From contig CM063114.1 of NCBI GenBank assembly GCA_031841125.1, forward strand, positions 806,001 to 870,000: a stretch of DNA of 64,000 nucleotides, given 5' to 3'. Of this stretch, positions 26,909-38,609 are shown piece after piece. Under the pieces are notes generated by a model. That model was not told the origin of the DNA. It worked only from the letters and a program-made list of their open reading frames with translations, and searched no databases. The first letter of the stretch is position 1. Each line of letters starts with the position of its first letter. The position numbers were made by a program, and so were the translations under genes. This DNA comes from Acanthococcus lagerstroemiae (taxonomy: Eukaryota; Arthropoda; Insecta; Hemiptera; Eriococcidae).

Positions 26909-29900
26909 ATGGATCGAATATTTCGTGGTGTTATGAAGTACATTAAAACAGATCGCGAAACGATGGTAGAACAGTTCATACAAGTTAAGAATAACCCGCA
27001 AGTAAGTTGCAATACGATAGAAATTACTCTAGACATTTCGAAAACTTGAACCTCTTCGTTGTAATGTCCCACCAATGTTACCAATCAAACAGTAGATGAC
27101 CGTAATTTGTGTCGTAAAAGTTGTGACTTGCGGTTTAGGATTGCGAGTTTGTAATGTTCGCATGCTATATTAAGCTATATGGTATAGTGCATTATCATTA
27201 TTATCATTGCCATGAGAAGATACAAAGTGTGATCTGCCAGGAAGAAAGGGACCCGTGCGGAATAAAAAATCATTTTTGTGATAACAACTGTTTTTAATTA
27301 ATTTTTGGCCACTCTTTCCCGTGGTGTTGTTGAAAAAATTCTAAAAAATTTTCTGAAACTGCTGTAAGTCTTCAAAGTTGAGTGTCTCCCTAATGTGAAA
27401 ACGTTATCATTTTTGTTTATCCGCTCTCCTGTAAAATTTACATTTTTGCGCTCAGGTCCCTTTCTCCCTGGCAGGTCACATTAATGTGTCATCTTTTGTC
27501 AACTCAGCTTTGTTTATTATTTACTTCGCATCAGGACACTCCGCAAGAAGCGCTAGTGTGATGGACGAGAAGATAGTCACTAGAGCACCTATAAAAACCA
27601 AGTATGCGCATACGCCATATTGTTTGCAAAAGTGTCCGTCGAGTCGACGCCCAATCCGACTATGCGTTGCGTACCGTGCAGTCAATTCGGCATCGACGAG
27701 CGCTTTTGCAAACAATATGGCGTATACTTATACTCCCTTTTTATAGGTGCTTTAGTAGTCACATCTCACATGGTCAACCCTGTGTGAAACTCCCACTCCC
27801 ATAAGAATAAAATCGGACATTTTTGTTAGAAACAGAATTTTTTATGAAATTCTTCTTTGATACTCGATAATTAGGAAGTCTGAGCTTCAATTTAAGCCAT
27901 TGCGCAAGTTGAAGAACTTTTTTTTTCTACATGCTCGAAAAGCGTCTTATTTGTATTGTAAGTGTAACTAGAGCACTATAAACACGAGTATACTGGACCG
28001 CCATTTTGATTTCTACTCCACCCGTGGATGTTGAATCCGACTATGCACAGCGTGCCACGTAGCGCGTAGTCAATTCGGCATCAACGGGTGGAGTGGAAAT
28101 CAAAATGGCGGTCCAGTATACTCGTGTTTATAGTGCTCTAGTGTAACCACTCTTCAGTGCAAGAACGCAAGAAATGAAATTTCCGATTCGACATAAACAC
28201 AAGTATCGAAATACGCTATCTTTGGTTATTCCACGCCCGTCGATGCCGAATCGACTATGCGGAGTGTATCACGTTGTCGGCTTGTCGGTTTTGCATCGAC
28301 GGACGCGGAATAACCAAAGATGGCGTATTACCATACCTTGCATAAACAATACACCAAAAAGGATGCAAAAATAATCCAGTTTTAGTTTTGCACTAGAGCA
28401 AAAATGTGACGTCAAACCCGTATATATTTACTTCGGCAGTTACAACTAGGGCTCTATAGTTTCACCTGGGTATACTAAGCCGCCATTTTGGTTCATACTG
28501 CGCCCGTGGATGCCAAATCCGACTATGCGAAGCGTAACGCGTAGTCAATTCGGCATCGACGGGCGCAGTATGAACCAAAATGGTGGCTTAGTATACCCAG
28601 GTGAAACTATAGAGCCCTATTACAACTTACAAGTTGGCAGTAGAAGGGAGGTTCACACTAGACGGACAGGCGCGTCGTTTTCGTCGCTTATGCGTGTTTT
28701 GATACCTAAGCGTTCCAACACAGTATAAACTCTACTGCTTTTCGAGCATGTTTATATTTTGAAAAATATGTAATAGCTATGTAGTATGCAACTTTTGCAA
28801 AATATACTATAGAGAACTTAGTGTTTTTTGGTATCTTAAATAAAACAAGTTTATTTCTGTTGGTTTTTGTAAAATATTGATTTTTTCGTTACACTTGATG
28901 GCGGATAAGCTTTAATCTTAACAAAAAGAAAAAGGAAATTACGTATAAGTACGTTTTATTTAATTATTTACTTACTTTTTCAGCCTCAAGCTATATTTTT
29001 CACTTGTATGGACAGCAGAATGATTCCATCGAGATTTACGGAAACAAATGTTGGCGATATGTTTATAGGTAACCAGTGACGACTAATGAACTATATAAAT
29101 AAATTTTATGATTTGCTGTATATGAGGAGTTATCTGTCAAAAAGACGTCCGTTCCATAAGAAATGCATTGAACGGACGCCCTTTTGACAGATAACTCCTC
29201 ATATATAAGAAATTTAACAAAAAACACAGTAACGCGAATTTTTATAATTTACAGTACGTAATGCTGGAAACATCATACCACATTCCCAACATTTTTTAGA
29301 TGAGCCGACTACTAACGAGCCAGCTGCGTTGGAATTGGGATGTGTTGTCAATGATATTCGGCATATAATTGTATGTGGACATTCTGACTGTAAGGTAAGG
29401 TGAATGCAGAGCAACAACACCTGAATTCCTAATCCATCCTGGTCCAATAAGTTCTTTCTTAAGAAAAAAAAAAATATATATTTTTCGGCCGCGACTAGTT
29501 AGAAAAAGTGCATATTTTTGGTTGCTATTTTAGGACAATATGCACGAAGATTCGATAAAACACAACGGGGAAAAATATCTAATTGCTTTGAAGTTTCGGC
29601 CGACAAGTTGAAAAACTTTTTATATTTGAAAACGTAGATACTTACACCGGTTTTGAATCAGGAGTCTTCAACTATATAATGCTTGTCCAAATGTAATAAT
29701 AATCCAAAATTGCCCCTTCTTAACAATTTGAGATGTACCTACGCTGCAAATTATTGAGTTTTGGGTTACTTAGCTACTATATACCGCATTTCCGTCGACA
29801 AAATTAGTAACAGTGGTAAGAATCGAGATCATTGTTGATTGATGCACCGTATTTGTACTGAAAAGTTCAACGAGTTGGCTCTTGAAAATATAAGTGATTA

Positions 29901-30982
29901 ACAAATTTAAATTATTTTCAGGCCATGAATTTGCTCTACCGCTTACGCGATGTGGATTTTGCTAGTAAACAAAATCGAAGAATATCACCTCTTCGAGCGT
30001 GGCTCTGTAATCACGCTATGTCTTCCTTAGATAAGTATCAGCAACTAGAAGTTAGTGGCTTCGAATCACCGCTGATATTTCAATCTGAAACACCAATGAG
30101 AAAAATCATTGCCTACATTGATCCTGAAAACAAATTCACTATCGAAGACAAGCTTTCACAAGTAAGTTGTTATTTTTTATCATGGGAATACGACGCTCTA
30201 ACTAGCCAGTTAAATTTCTCACACTTGGGCCTACTTGCGCACCCATTAATAATTACCTTTTATATCAACTGTTCCGTCGTGTTCAGCCTTCCTGTTAGGT
30301 CACACTAAGCAGTATAGAATGAAGGAGGAATCACGCGTGCCACAAAGCTTAAGAGGAGCACTAGTATTTGGTAGTGCAGTTTTAAAAAAAATTATTATTT
30401 TTTATTTAATTATCCCGGAAGCACGAAGCGAACAAGGGCCTCTCATATAACACATGCAGTTTTACAGGAGCCCCTATTAGCGAAGGACAGGGTTACGGTG
30501 TTGAGTATTTACGTACTTACATATCCCTTACCCGCTCAATGTGTTCTATCGGCGTGTAGGTACACTACTAACAACTTGGTACTTTGATATAAAACTATTC
30601 AGTTTATCTCATCACGCATATTGAGCAGATGTATGCTCGGTTGGATTTTTATTGAGCGTGCAGTAGGGTATACCTATTTAAATTTTTCAAAATTTGTTTT
30701 TCTATTACGTATTAAAATGTTCTTATCTATTAATTCATATTGCAAAGAATTTTTAAATTCATGATTTTCCAGGTTAACTGTTTACAACAAATGCAGAATA
30801 TTGCCAGTTACGGGTTTTTGAAAAAGAAGTTAGAAACTCATAATTTACACATCCATTCCCTGTGGTTCGATATTTATACGGGTGATATTTATTATTTTAG
30901 TAGACAAAACAAACGTTTCATCGAAATCAACGAAAGAACATTGGATATGTTAACGGATGAAGTCAACAAATACTATTCGTAA
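26909..30982 (+). CDS. CAHbeta: Beta-class carbonic anhydrase (5 exons)
   Basis: Exons are 26909-27001, 28984-29068, 29255-29394, 29922-30161 and 30773-30982. They join to 768 nt, 255 aa plus a stop, the usual length for insect CAHbeta. The enzyme interconverts CO2 and bicarbonate. The catalytic set is complete: Cys39, Asp41 and Arg43 in TCMDSR, and His102 and Cys105 in CGHSDC, so zinc binding and the Asp/Arg dyad should work. VRNAGN, which follows exon 2 across a split Val codon, is another family block. The insect enzyme is described as mitochondrial, but no clear targeting peptide is obvious here. Donors and acceptors are canonical, for example CAA|GTAAGT after exon 1 and TTTTTCAG before exon 2. 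Intron 1, about 2 kb, is filled with inverted-repeat elements, and intron 2 holds one more hairpin. Confidence 0.96.
27229..27479. mobile_element. TIR element in CAHbeta intron 1
   Basis: Left end GTGATCTGCCAGGAAGAAAG continuing GGACC; right end GGTCCCTTTCTCCCTGGCAG continuing GTCAC. It contains a GTGGTGTTGTTGAAAAA block that reappears, reverse oriented, in the elements at 31764 and 45780-45840. Confidence 0.75.
27581..27754. mobile_element. Hairpin element, copy 1
   Basis: Arms TAGAGCACCTATAAAAA and TTTTTATAGGTGCTTTA outside, ATACGCCATATTGTTTGC and GCAAACAATATGGCGTAT inside. Flanks atagtcac and gtagtcac match 7/8. The centre has the family core ATCCGACTATGCG..GTCAATTCGGC. Confidence 0.85.
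27969..28140. mobile_element. Hairpin element, copy 2
   Basis: Nearly perfect inverted repeat of about 80 bp per arm, from TAGAGCACTATAAACACGAG to the inverse. Flanked by gtgtaac on both sides, an exact 7-bp repeat. The inner arms read CCGCCATTTTGATTTC, different from copy 1. Confidence 0.9.
28200..28340. mobile_element. Hairpin element, copy 3
   Basis: Arms ACGCTATCTTTGGTTATTCC and GGAATAACCAAAGATGGCGT around the shared core. The outer ends are worn and no target duplication is clear. Confidence 0.75.
28448..28619. mobile_element. Hairpin element, copy 4
   Basis: Arms AGGGCTCTATAGTTTCACC and the inverse, continuing through CCGCCATTTTGGTTCATAC. The 8-bp flank TTACAACT is exact on both sides (28440-28447 and 28620-28627). 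The core is shared with copies 1-3. Confidence 0.9.
29119..29205. repeat. Perfect-stem hairpin in CAHbeta intron 2
   Basis: Arms TATATGAGGAGTTATCTGTC and GACAGATAACTCCTCATATA extend inward with GACGTCCGTTC / GAACGGACG. A single arm (ATGAGGAGTTATCTGTCAAA) is found again at about 35053. Confidence 0.85.
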
Positions 30983-31763
30983 GAATTGGAAGTGGTTCTC
31001 AGTAATTTTATACAAGGTAGGTATGTAGTTGTGGCAGTCTTGGGGCATTGTTTCCCTGGATGAATTAACATTGTTAAATGGAATTCTTACTCAAAAGCGC
31101 GAAAATTTTCGCTCGCAAATGAAGTTCTTCCGCTTCATTTGTAATTCAGAAGCGAAATGTTTGCCTCCTTCTCCTCTTCCTCCTCCGGGAAAGGTGGGTA
31201 AGTATAGATTTCCAATGTTGCTACAGAAAATGGGTATAAAAGATGAAACACATTATACAGCCAGTATAACACCTTCTGTTGTTATTACCTATCAAGTCAT
31301 CCGTCTGTTTCTCAACATCCTGGGTATCAAGTTGGGAGTAGTTTACTACCTACTTCTTGAAGGAAATCGTTGCTAATCAGTATTTTCGATTTCAATATTA
31401 TTTCTCGTGCATGATGCAAGAAAATATAAATAATTAATTGGACACGAATGCGTAAATATTGGTTTCAAGCTTCTTTAGGAGTAAAAAGTATTATTTTTAT
31501 TAGCTACTTAATTGGTACCTACTTGTATAATTGGTTATGGATTAAAATGAAATGCTTATCACACCCTTTAGATGTCAGCGAATTTTTGTTTCGTGTCATT
31601 CAATATATGTATTCCTATTCCGGTTTGGTGTGTGGTAACTTACATTGCGATAAACACTTTCCTTACACTCAGTTTCGTGCTGATTAAAATATTAATTTGA
31701 GTGATACTATCTGAGTGAATAACAAATTATTAAAATAATAATAATTATTATTATTGTATAGTA

Positions 31764-32322
31764 GTGACCTGCATGGAGAAAAGGCGTTTAGTAAAAGCAA
31801 AACGTAAATTTTCCAGGAGAATGAAAACAAATTTTGAATGCGAATATTTTTGGATTGGAGCGATCAATATTCTTGAAATTTGGAATAATTATTTGTGGGT
31901 GTTAGTGGAATATATGTAATTTATTTTTATATTCTTGTTACTTTTTTTTTTTTTTTTTTTTTTGAGGGAAGAAATTTTTGAGTTATTCAGTATTACCAAG
32001 TGTGAAAATAGTGATAAGAGCTTGTGAATGTGTAAACATCTGCCATGATGAAAGTCAGCATAAATCAACCCGCGGAAGTAAGTATGTATTGTGAAAGAAA
32101 ATACTGCCGAGTGAGAATTACTGACTTGACTGAAAATTGTCATACTAAAATAAGAGCCAGTTATGAAGGGCTCAACTTAGATGGCTTGTACAAGCCTAAA
32201 TAATTTTTTTAATTTTCTTCGACAACACCACGTGAAAGAGCAGGTCTTTATTAGTATAAATCGAGTAAAATCTCAAAATCAAATTTTTTGTCCACTAACC
32301 GCCTTTTCTCGGTGCAGGTCCC
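31764..32322. mobile_element. TIR element downstream of CAHbeta, related to 27229-27479
   Basis: Ends GTGACCTGCATGGAGAAAAG and CTTTTCTCGGTGCAGGTC are inverted. It shares the ACAACACCACGTGAAAGAG block with the smaller element in CAHbeta intron 1. A 22-nt T-run lies inside at 31942-31963. Confidence 0.65.
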
Positions 32323-32332
32323 GATAGACAAA

Positions 32333-32723
32333 TTGGACACTGTTAAACAAAAAGCTTCCGAGCGACAAAATCTGTTTTTTGAGAAAACGTAACATTAAAA
32401 ACCAATGAATAATGCTGGTGTACGGACACAGCGTTTATTGATAAACCTTTTTCAACGTGGATACACATTTTTATATCGGAGGCCCAGTTTTAAAAAATTC
32501 CACTGGTTGACGCTGTTTCCAACGATTAACTCATTTTGTCAATAACGTTGAACGTACACTTACGTCAGGCAGATTGTTATTGGGTATAACGCGTTAAACG
32601 TATAACTACATTTTTGGGGAATGTTCGGTAAGTGACCTAGTGTCGTATATATATATACTGCCGGCACCTGGGTGTTTTTCAGAAAAAATGTTGTTGTTGC
32701 GAAAGGGTTAACAGCGTCCAATT
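32333..32723. repeat. TTGGACGCTGTT-family copy, inverted and interrupted
   Basis: Starts TTGGACACTGTTAAACAAAA, runs in reverse orientation to CTCATTTTGTCAA (about 32543), is then interrupted by about 150 bp, and ends AACAGCGTCCAATTT. Confidence 0.6.
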
Positions 32724-33027
32724 TACCATGACGTCAACACAGTGAGTTACTGTTAGCAAAAATACTCGTCGTTTGGCCGACTAACGTATCGACTTTTGAC
32801 GTTTTGACTCCCGTAAGAAAGATACATGGAGCAAAGATCATTATTTAAATACTTCAAAATGAGAAATAGTAAATTACGAAATCAAAGGTATATATTTTTT
32901 ATCCAGAGGGTTCTTTGCATTCGATAATAAACTTCAGGTTTCTAACAAATTTCTTATTCTCAGGTAGTAACATACTGATATATTATGTATCTTCGCTCAT
33001 CTAAATTTTCTTGTACCTATCGGTCCA

Positions 33028-33291
33028 TTAAGGCGCGTACACATCTGAACGCGAACGAGGCAAGCCGAACGGGGGCGCACGGACGTCGATACTTCAAAGT
33101 TCAAAGAGAATTCGCATACAATGCGTTTAGATGTGGACAGACATTTGACTTTTTTTACGTTGAATAGCGAGTGGAACTGTGTTCATTTGGTGTCTCGGCG
33201 AATGCCGAACTGTGTACAAATGCCGCATACCTTTCTGCCTCGCCTCGCTTCCGCATGCCTCGTTTGCGTTCAGATGTATACGCACCTTTAG
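33028..33291. mobile_element. TIR miniature element
   Basis: Left end TTAAGGCGCGTACACATCTG continuing AACGCGAACGAGGC; right end GCCTCGTTTGCGTTCAGATG continuing TATACGCACCTTTAG. About 33 bp of near-complementary ends. The open frame that begins inside it at 33171 is not a convincing gene. Confidence 0.75.
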
Positions 33292-33950
33292 ATAATACCG
33301 ACAGGTCTGTGAAACTTGATGTTGCAGATTACTTGCAACTCATTTCAGCATCCTCCCTGGAAAATTCGTTTTTACATTCCGCTTGTGAACGCCTCTCAAA
33401 CATTCCAAAACTTTTCGGGGGAGTAACGATGCAGTTCATAAGTTGCCTTTTGGTTGCCTTCTATCTGTTAATAAATAATTCACACTGTATCGATGATGTA
33501 TTCGTTGTATTTGTTTCATTATCTACTCGTATTTGCAAAGTTGGATCATGTATCATGAACGAAAATGTTTGCAGAACATAATATGAAGATTATTGTTAAA
33601 AATAAATGTGGATACAGTGATAATATATATGTTCAGTTTTTACGCGGTGAAGGTAAAAAAACACGGATTTAAAAAATGGAAACCGTTAAGCATTGAAGTT
33701 TTTCTACATATAAAAGGAACTGTAACTATTAGTGCTTTCTAATAATGTTTAGTAGGCATATTGTGTGAATGAATGATTAAATAGGTGTATTAACAAGGGA
33801 ATAGGCGAACTTGTCCGAAGCGAAAATTACGTGGATAAATCGAATTTGATTTATATGTGCTGTTGACTATTGCACTATAATAGTTCTGTGGCGGTTATCA
33901 GCTTTTGGAAACAACGGAAAGGTTGTTTATTTAAAACAAGTATGATTTTT

Positions 33951-33988
33951 TAGGGTGTTTGCCCGCGCGCAGCGCTGCAAGCACCCTA
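33951..33988. repeat. Short GC-rich hairpin
   Basis: AGGGTGTTTGC and GCAAGCACCCT pair around CCGCGCGCAGCGCT. A Helitron-type 3' hairpin was considered, but no CTRR end or second terminus was found. Confidence 0.5.
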
Positions 33989-34194
33989 TTGCAATCGAAT
34001 TTTCATCATCATAATTTTTTTTTCAATAAATACGACTGAATTGTTTACAGTTCATAGTTCAGTTTTAGTTCAGTTTTTATTATCAGTGTTTTATCAATAC
34101 CAGTTGGCGCAAAAACGAAGGAGCAACTTAGATTCTCGATATTTTGGAATTGAATTCCAGTCGTCACTGGTCAGTAGCGAATGATTGAATTTGT

Positions 34195-34440
34195 ATGTAC
34201 AATTTATTGAACAATAATGCTAATAGAAGATTTAATGATTGTGATGATTTGTTACAGTTAAATTGGAGAGACAAACGAATTACTAAATGTTATGATAATG
34301 CAGTTACGCAGAATAGAATACGTCAAGATAATCGTAGATATAATGAGAAACATCGAAGAGAAAGACGTGAGTATAATCGAATCCATAAAGAATATTATCG
34401 AGAATATTATCAATCCTACCAAGAACAAGCTCGTAAATAG
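34195..34440 (+). CDS. Possible Arg/Tyr-rich low-complexity ORF, perhaps decayed
   Basis: An 81-codon frame becomes rich in Arg, Tyr and Glu in its second half (RRERREYNRIHKEYYREYYQ). After its stop the same pattern continues in another frame (KYYESHREEHFQYYQ), which suggests a longer repetitive protein broken by a frameshift. No family is assigned. It could also be a compositional accident in AT-rich DNA. Confidence 0.3.
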   Translation: MYNLLNNNANRRFNDCDDLLQLNWRDKRITKCYDNAVTQNRIRQDNRRYNEKHRRERREYNRIHKEYYREYYQSYQEQARK

Positions 34441-34572
34441 ATAATATTATTTGAAATACTATGAGTCGCATCGAGAAGAACATTTTCAATACTATCAGCC
34501 GCTTATGTAAACTAGATTCAGGATTCCTGCTACGCAAAAATGTATACGCTCAAACTGTGTAAAATTTGTATA

Positions 34573-35335
34573 ACTGGATTTAGAAGAGGTAAGTTTGTTG
34601 TTTGTTAATGTTTTAAATTAGTCTTCAGTTCAGTTAAGGTAGAATTTCTTTGAATCGAACCTGGAACCTAGTACAACTTTCCGTGATACTCTTATCAGTA
34701 AAATTTTCAAGGAATAATGTGATGTGAATTATGTTTGATGGAGCATATGGTGATGCACGCATAGTATTAATGGTAATTTTGATATACTTATTGTCTTCCA
34801 GGTTTCGAGCAGTGAAGCTTCCGCTACGCTAATATAATGGCGTGAAATCTGTAATCTGTTGCCAATAATTACGAATCGGCTGATGATTGATTATTGACGA
34901 TTATTCTGTTTCTCGATACTCATTAGTATTTAGTATTTCTAGTTTTTCTCCAAATAAGAGTGAATTGTTTACTGATCATAGTTCAGTTTTAGCTCAGTTG
35001 CATTTAGATCCTGAGATCGGTCTTAAGGCAAAGGCCTGTGGTTCGATTTACAAATGAGGAGTTATCTGTCAAATGCAACTTATTTACGTTTTATTTCGTA
35101 ATTTCATATTTTACTCATGACAGTATTGTGCAACTCGTACTGTCCTAAAAAGGAACTATTTCCTCAAAGAAAGTGAAGACATTAACTGGATTTAGAAGAG
35201 GTAAGTGTATTGTTTGTTTGTATGAACTATGAAATGGGTTCTCAGTAATGTATTTGAATCGAACCAAGGACAAGCAACATTCTGTGGTACTCTTATCTGG
35301 AAATTTTCCGAGGAATAATGCGATGTGAGTTATGT
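34573..35335. repeat. Local direct duplication
   Basis: 34573-34740 and 35185-35335 share ACTGGATTTAGAAGAGGTAAG, TTTGAATCGAACC, ACTCTTATC and GAGGAATAATG-like blocks in the same order. Upstream, CATAGTTCAGTTTTAG(T/C)TCAG occurs at about 34053 and 34977, so the duplicated unit may be larger. Confidence 0.65.
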
Positions 35336-36839
35336 CTCATAAATATGTTAGCAGTATTAAGTAATTGGTGATTTTGGTATTCTGTTTCAGAGGTCTTTCA
35401 CGAATATTTCGTTTCTCGTTTGACTATTTACTTTCCTCTTTCATTATCAGTCAGGATTGAGGAATCATCCAAAACCATCAACATACCTTCAACCACGAAT
35501 TTGAACTTATATTATAATCGTGTAGCGGAATTGATGAAAAACGTGAATAAATAATTGGCAGATCACGTTTTGTTTTTGATATGACAGATTATTTTTCCCG
35601 CATTAACAGTTCACGAATTCACAGGAGTGGAGCATAGAGCTAATGTCTTTTCGTCTTATAAACATTGTAATGAGGAGTGAGCACACATTAATGTGCGTTT
35701 TCTCAAGTGAGAACACAACTTTATTTGAATGGAAGTAAAATTCCTCGTTTATTTGAATCGAAACAAAATTCCTGTCCCTCTGAATTGTTATCAGCAGTTG
35801 ACAGTTCATATTCGTTGAAACTCCTGACTATGGCCTTTGAATTTATTGTTTGTCTTGCAAGCAAAGGTAGAGTGTTTGATTTCTGCTTGCCACTTGGAAT
35901 GAATTAAATGGAAATGTATTCTAGTTTTCTAGTATGTTCTGTGTTTATCAAAGTCTGCCGGGTGATTGCAGTTTGCAGCTTCAGAATTCGAAGCCTTGAA
36001 CTTCCATGATGTGCGTGTAGCGTCCTGTGCTTTTATGTTCCCGTGTCTGGTGGGGGGAAAAACGAAAAGAAGACTACTTCAGATTTGGATGGTCGAAGAT
36101 TCTGAGCATCATTCGCTTATCAAAAAATACCTATTCTACACTAGCGCTTCTACAATTTGCATAGTCCCAATGGCAAACACCCTGTTACTACCTCGCGATC
36201 CGCGAGGTCGCTTGTTGTATCTAAAATTATTACCTCCTGGCTTTGGAATTTTATCCTCCCAGTTGAGAACAGCAAAATAAAAATTACATTTGAAAATTCG
36301 TGAAAACGTGGAAAAAATTGTTTCTTTCTCTAAAATTTAGTCTAATATTCGGAGGAACTCTCATGTATATTTGATTTCGTGAAGGCTGTGATAGCTGCGT
36401 ACCTATTCTCCATTAATTATACGTAATATAGAGACACATCGATATTCTTACGTCCGTAATGTGAATTAATTCGTTGGTGGCAAGTTCTCAGGTGCTCTCG
36501 TGCTCGAGCACCATACAGGACAATTCTGTGTGGTGCGGAGCACAAAATTTTTGTTTTATTAAAAAAAAAATTATATCCATTGTTAAAAGACAATTTTAAT
36601 TTTAAACTTAAATTGGAAAACAGAAAAAAGGAAAGAAATTTGATGAAATTGAATTAAAATTACCGCCGTCACCACATTGCCGCGCAATCTCTATAATTCG
36701 GACTTGTCAAGAGCAAACTACGGAGCGCTGTTAACGCACTACTACTAACATATAGCCTGCTGAAGTTCTTATCAATAAGCACACACGTCATTTTTAGTTT
36801 TTTATTCAAAAATTCTATAATATTTCTGAATGGGGAAAC

Positions 36840-37290
36840 TCACCAATATTTCTAAATGGGGAAACTCACCTCAGTATTTTACTTCACTTACAGATGTACA
36901 AAAAATCTCCCCAAAAGAATTGCCTATTTTCAAAATTGAAGGGGCTACATATTGATAAAAAATTAATATTTTTGGTGAATTTTTTGCGCTTTCAATATTG
37001 AAGCTAGTCTACGAAGTATTTTGGTACAAATAGTATGAACAATGAAATACCATGTTTGAATTTTTGATTCAAAAATTTTTGAAATTATTATCAGCATTTA
37101 AAAAAAATAATAATATTGAATTGCCCCTTCAAAATAGAAAGTATGCAACCAACTCTATAGCGAAGATTAAGTTTTATTTCAGGCGCACCAACACCCGGCG
37201 TTCATAGGCCGAATTCTCAAGCTTATTAACAGCCGCAGCGTGCGGCGTTACAGTGCAGTGGTGGTGAATTTCACCACGTGTGCCATTTAA
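36840..37290 (+). repeat. Dispersed repeat, copy A
   Basis: Blocks ATGGGGAAACTCA, AAAATTGAAGGGGCTACATA, AATGAAATACCATGTTTGAA and GGTGGTGAATTTCACCAC are present in order. The inverse order appears at 41240-41660. No coding sequence was seen. Confidence 0.75.
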
Positions 37291-37499
37291 GGGATAGAAT
37301 TCGTCAGAGGGGTGCTAGGGGGTGTTGAACACCTCCTAGTGCTTGCCGGAGTCCCCCCCCCCCCGACAACATTTCGTGAATAAAAATAACGAATTCTTTA
37401 TATTTTCTCGCTAAACCTTTTCTTTCCACTACATTTTAATGTTTATAAGCTTGGCAAGACTGATTTTGCTTTGTCGTTCTTTATTTGTGACGTGTCGGG

Positions 37500-37575
37500 G
37501 TTTGGTTGGCCGAGTTGATAGCGCGCTGGTCTCGGAATCCGGAGGCCCCGGATTCGAGTACACGTAGCAACTCGC
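37500..37575 (+). repeat. tRNA-derived SINE head (probable)
   Basis: A box A-like TTGGCCGAGTTGATAGCGC and a box B-like GGATTCGAGTA flank a GCTGGTCTCGGAATCCGG segment. The layout is tRNA-like but the acceptor stem does not close, so it reads as a SINE head and not a tRNA gene. Confidence 0.45.
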
Positions 37576-38306
37576 TACATTCCGACCTAGGCCAGGTTTT
37601 CGGCGAAAAGAGAAGAGGATTTAAAAGATAGTCTTAACAGTCTCCTTGACGCATCTGAGGTAATGCTCGAAAGGGCAGATTCCAGGGCTCGGGTTGAAAG
37701 CAAAATTGGAAAAGAATATATTTGGCGTATCATAAGAAAATGGCCCGAGTATCCATCCAGCAGTTTCAGACACACAGGCCTTTTTATTTGTATCACATTA
37801 CCATTCACAAACACAGTGGCAAACTCGCGATTCAGTTCACATTGAATATCGATGGCTAAATGCCTGAATGGCTGTTTGAGAATTGATAACTTGATAAGCC
37901 CTCAGAAATAGAATTTTTTTACTTTCAAAAATTCGAAAATTTGATCGTTGTAAAAGTGTTAACCTTTTTTTCACATGATATATTCAATTTTTTTCAATGG
38001 GTAGTCGGTAAGTTGAATCACCAGTTTTGATTATGAATTTTGAGACCAAATTCAAAGTTTTTATTGTAACTTGCTATTTTTCGTCCAGAATGTTTGGTTT
38101 ATACATATATTATTTTACACATAATGGATAAGTGGCTGAAAAAATTTACGGTAAAATCCAAAAAATGCGACGATAAAGATTCGACTCATACTTCTTCAAA
38201 TTCGTGCCTGAACAACGAACCTCCAAAAATAGTAAAATATGACATGATTTTAAAAATTTATTATAATTCATGATTGTTCAGCATCTTTGATGGCGTCACC
38301 TTGTGG

Positions 38307-38580
38307 CAGTGGCCTAGCCAGGATTTTCCCAACGGGGGGGGGGGGGCAAAGTAAGATTTTCAAGGGAGAAAAAGTCGAAAATTGAAGGTATTTTTTAAAA
38401 GTCGCCGATATTATAATACTATTTTCTAAAAATGCAGGTAAAATAACTGCTCGAACAAAATTTTTTCGGAAAAACGTGCTTTAAAGGCGAAAAATTGCTC
38501 ATGTTTGCATATTTTACCTTCAATTTCAGATGCCTCTTGGGGGAATTCGCCCCTTCGCCCCCTCTTCTGCTACACCACTG
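38307..38580. mobile_element. hAT-like miniature element
   Basis: Ends CAGTGGCCTAGCCAGGA and GCTACACCACTG. Flanks ccttgtgg and cctcgtag match 6/8. The interior has a run of G at 38334-38346 and C-rich blocks near the right end. Confidence 0.7.
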
Positions 38581-38609
38581 CCTCGTAGAAATCTTCACAT
38601 TATATACTA

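Noticed and set aside
27581..28619. CRISPR-like or tandem satellite array
   Set aside because: The four units are inverted-repeat elements with their own target repeats and unequal spacing, in a eukaryotic intron.
33171..33581. 136-codon plus-strand frame
   Set aside because: Its first third lies inside a TIR element; the rest has no recognisable domain.
33951..33988. Helitron 3' end
   Set aside because: There is a GC hairpin but no CTRR terminus and no matching 5' end.
37500..37575. Functional tRNA gene
   Set aside because: The acceptor stem does not pair and box B is off consensus; kept only as a SINE-like head.
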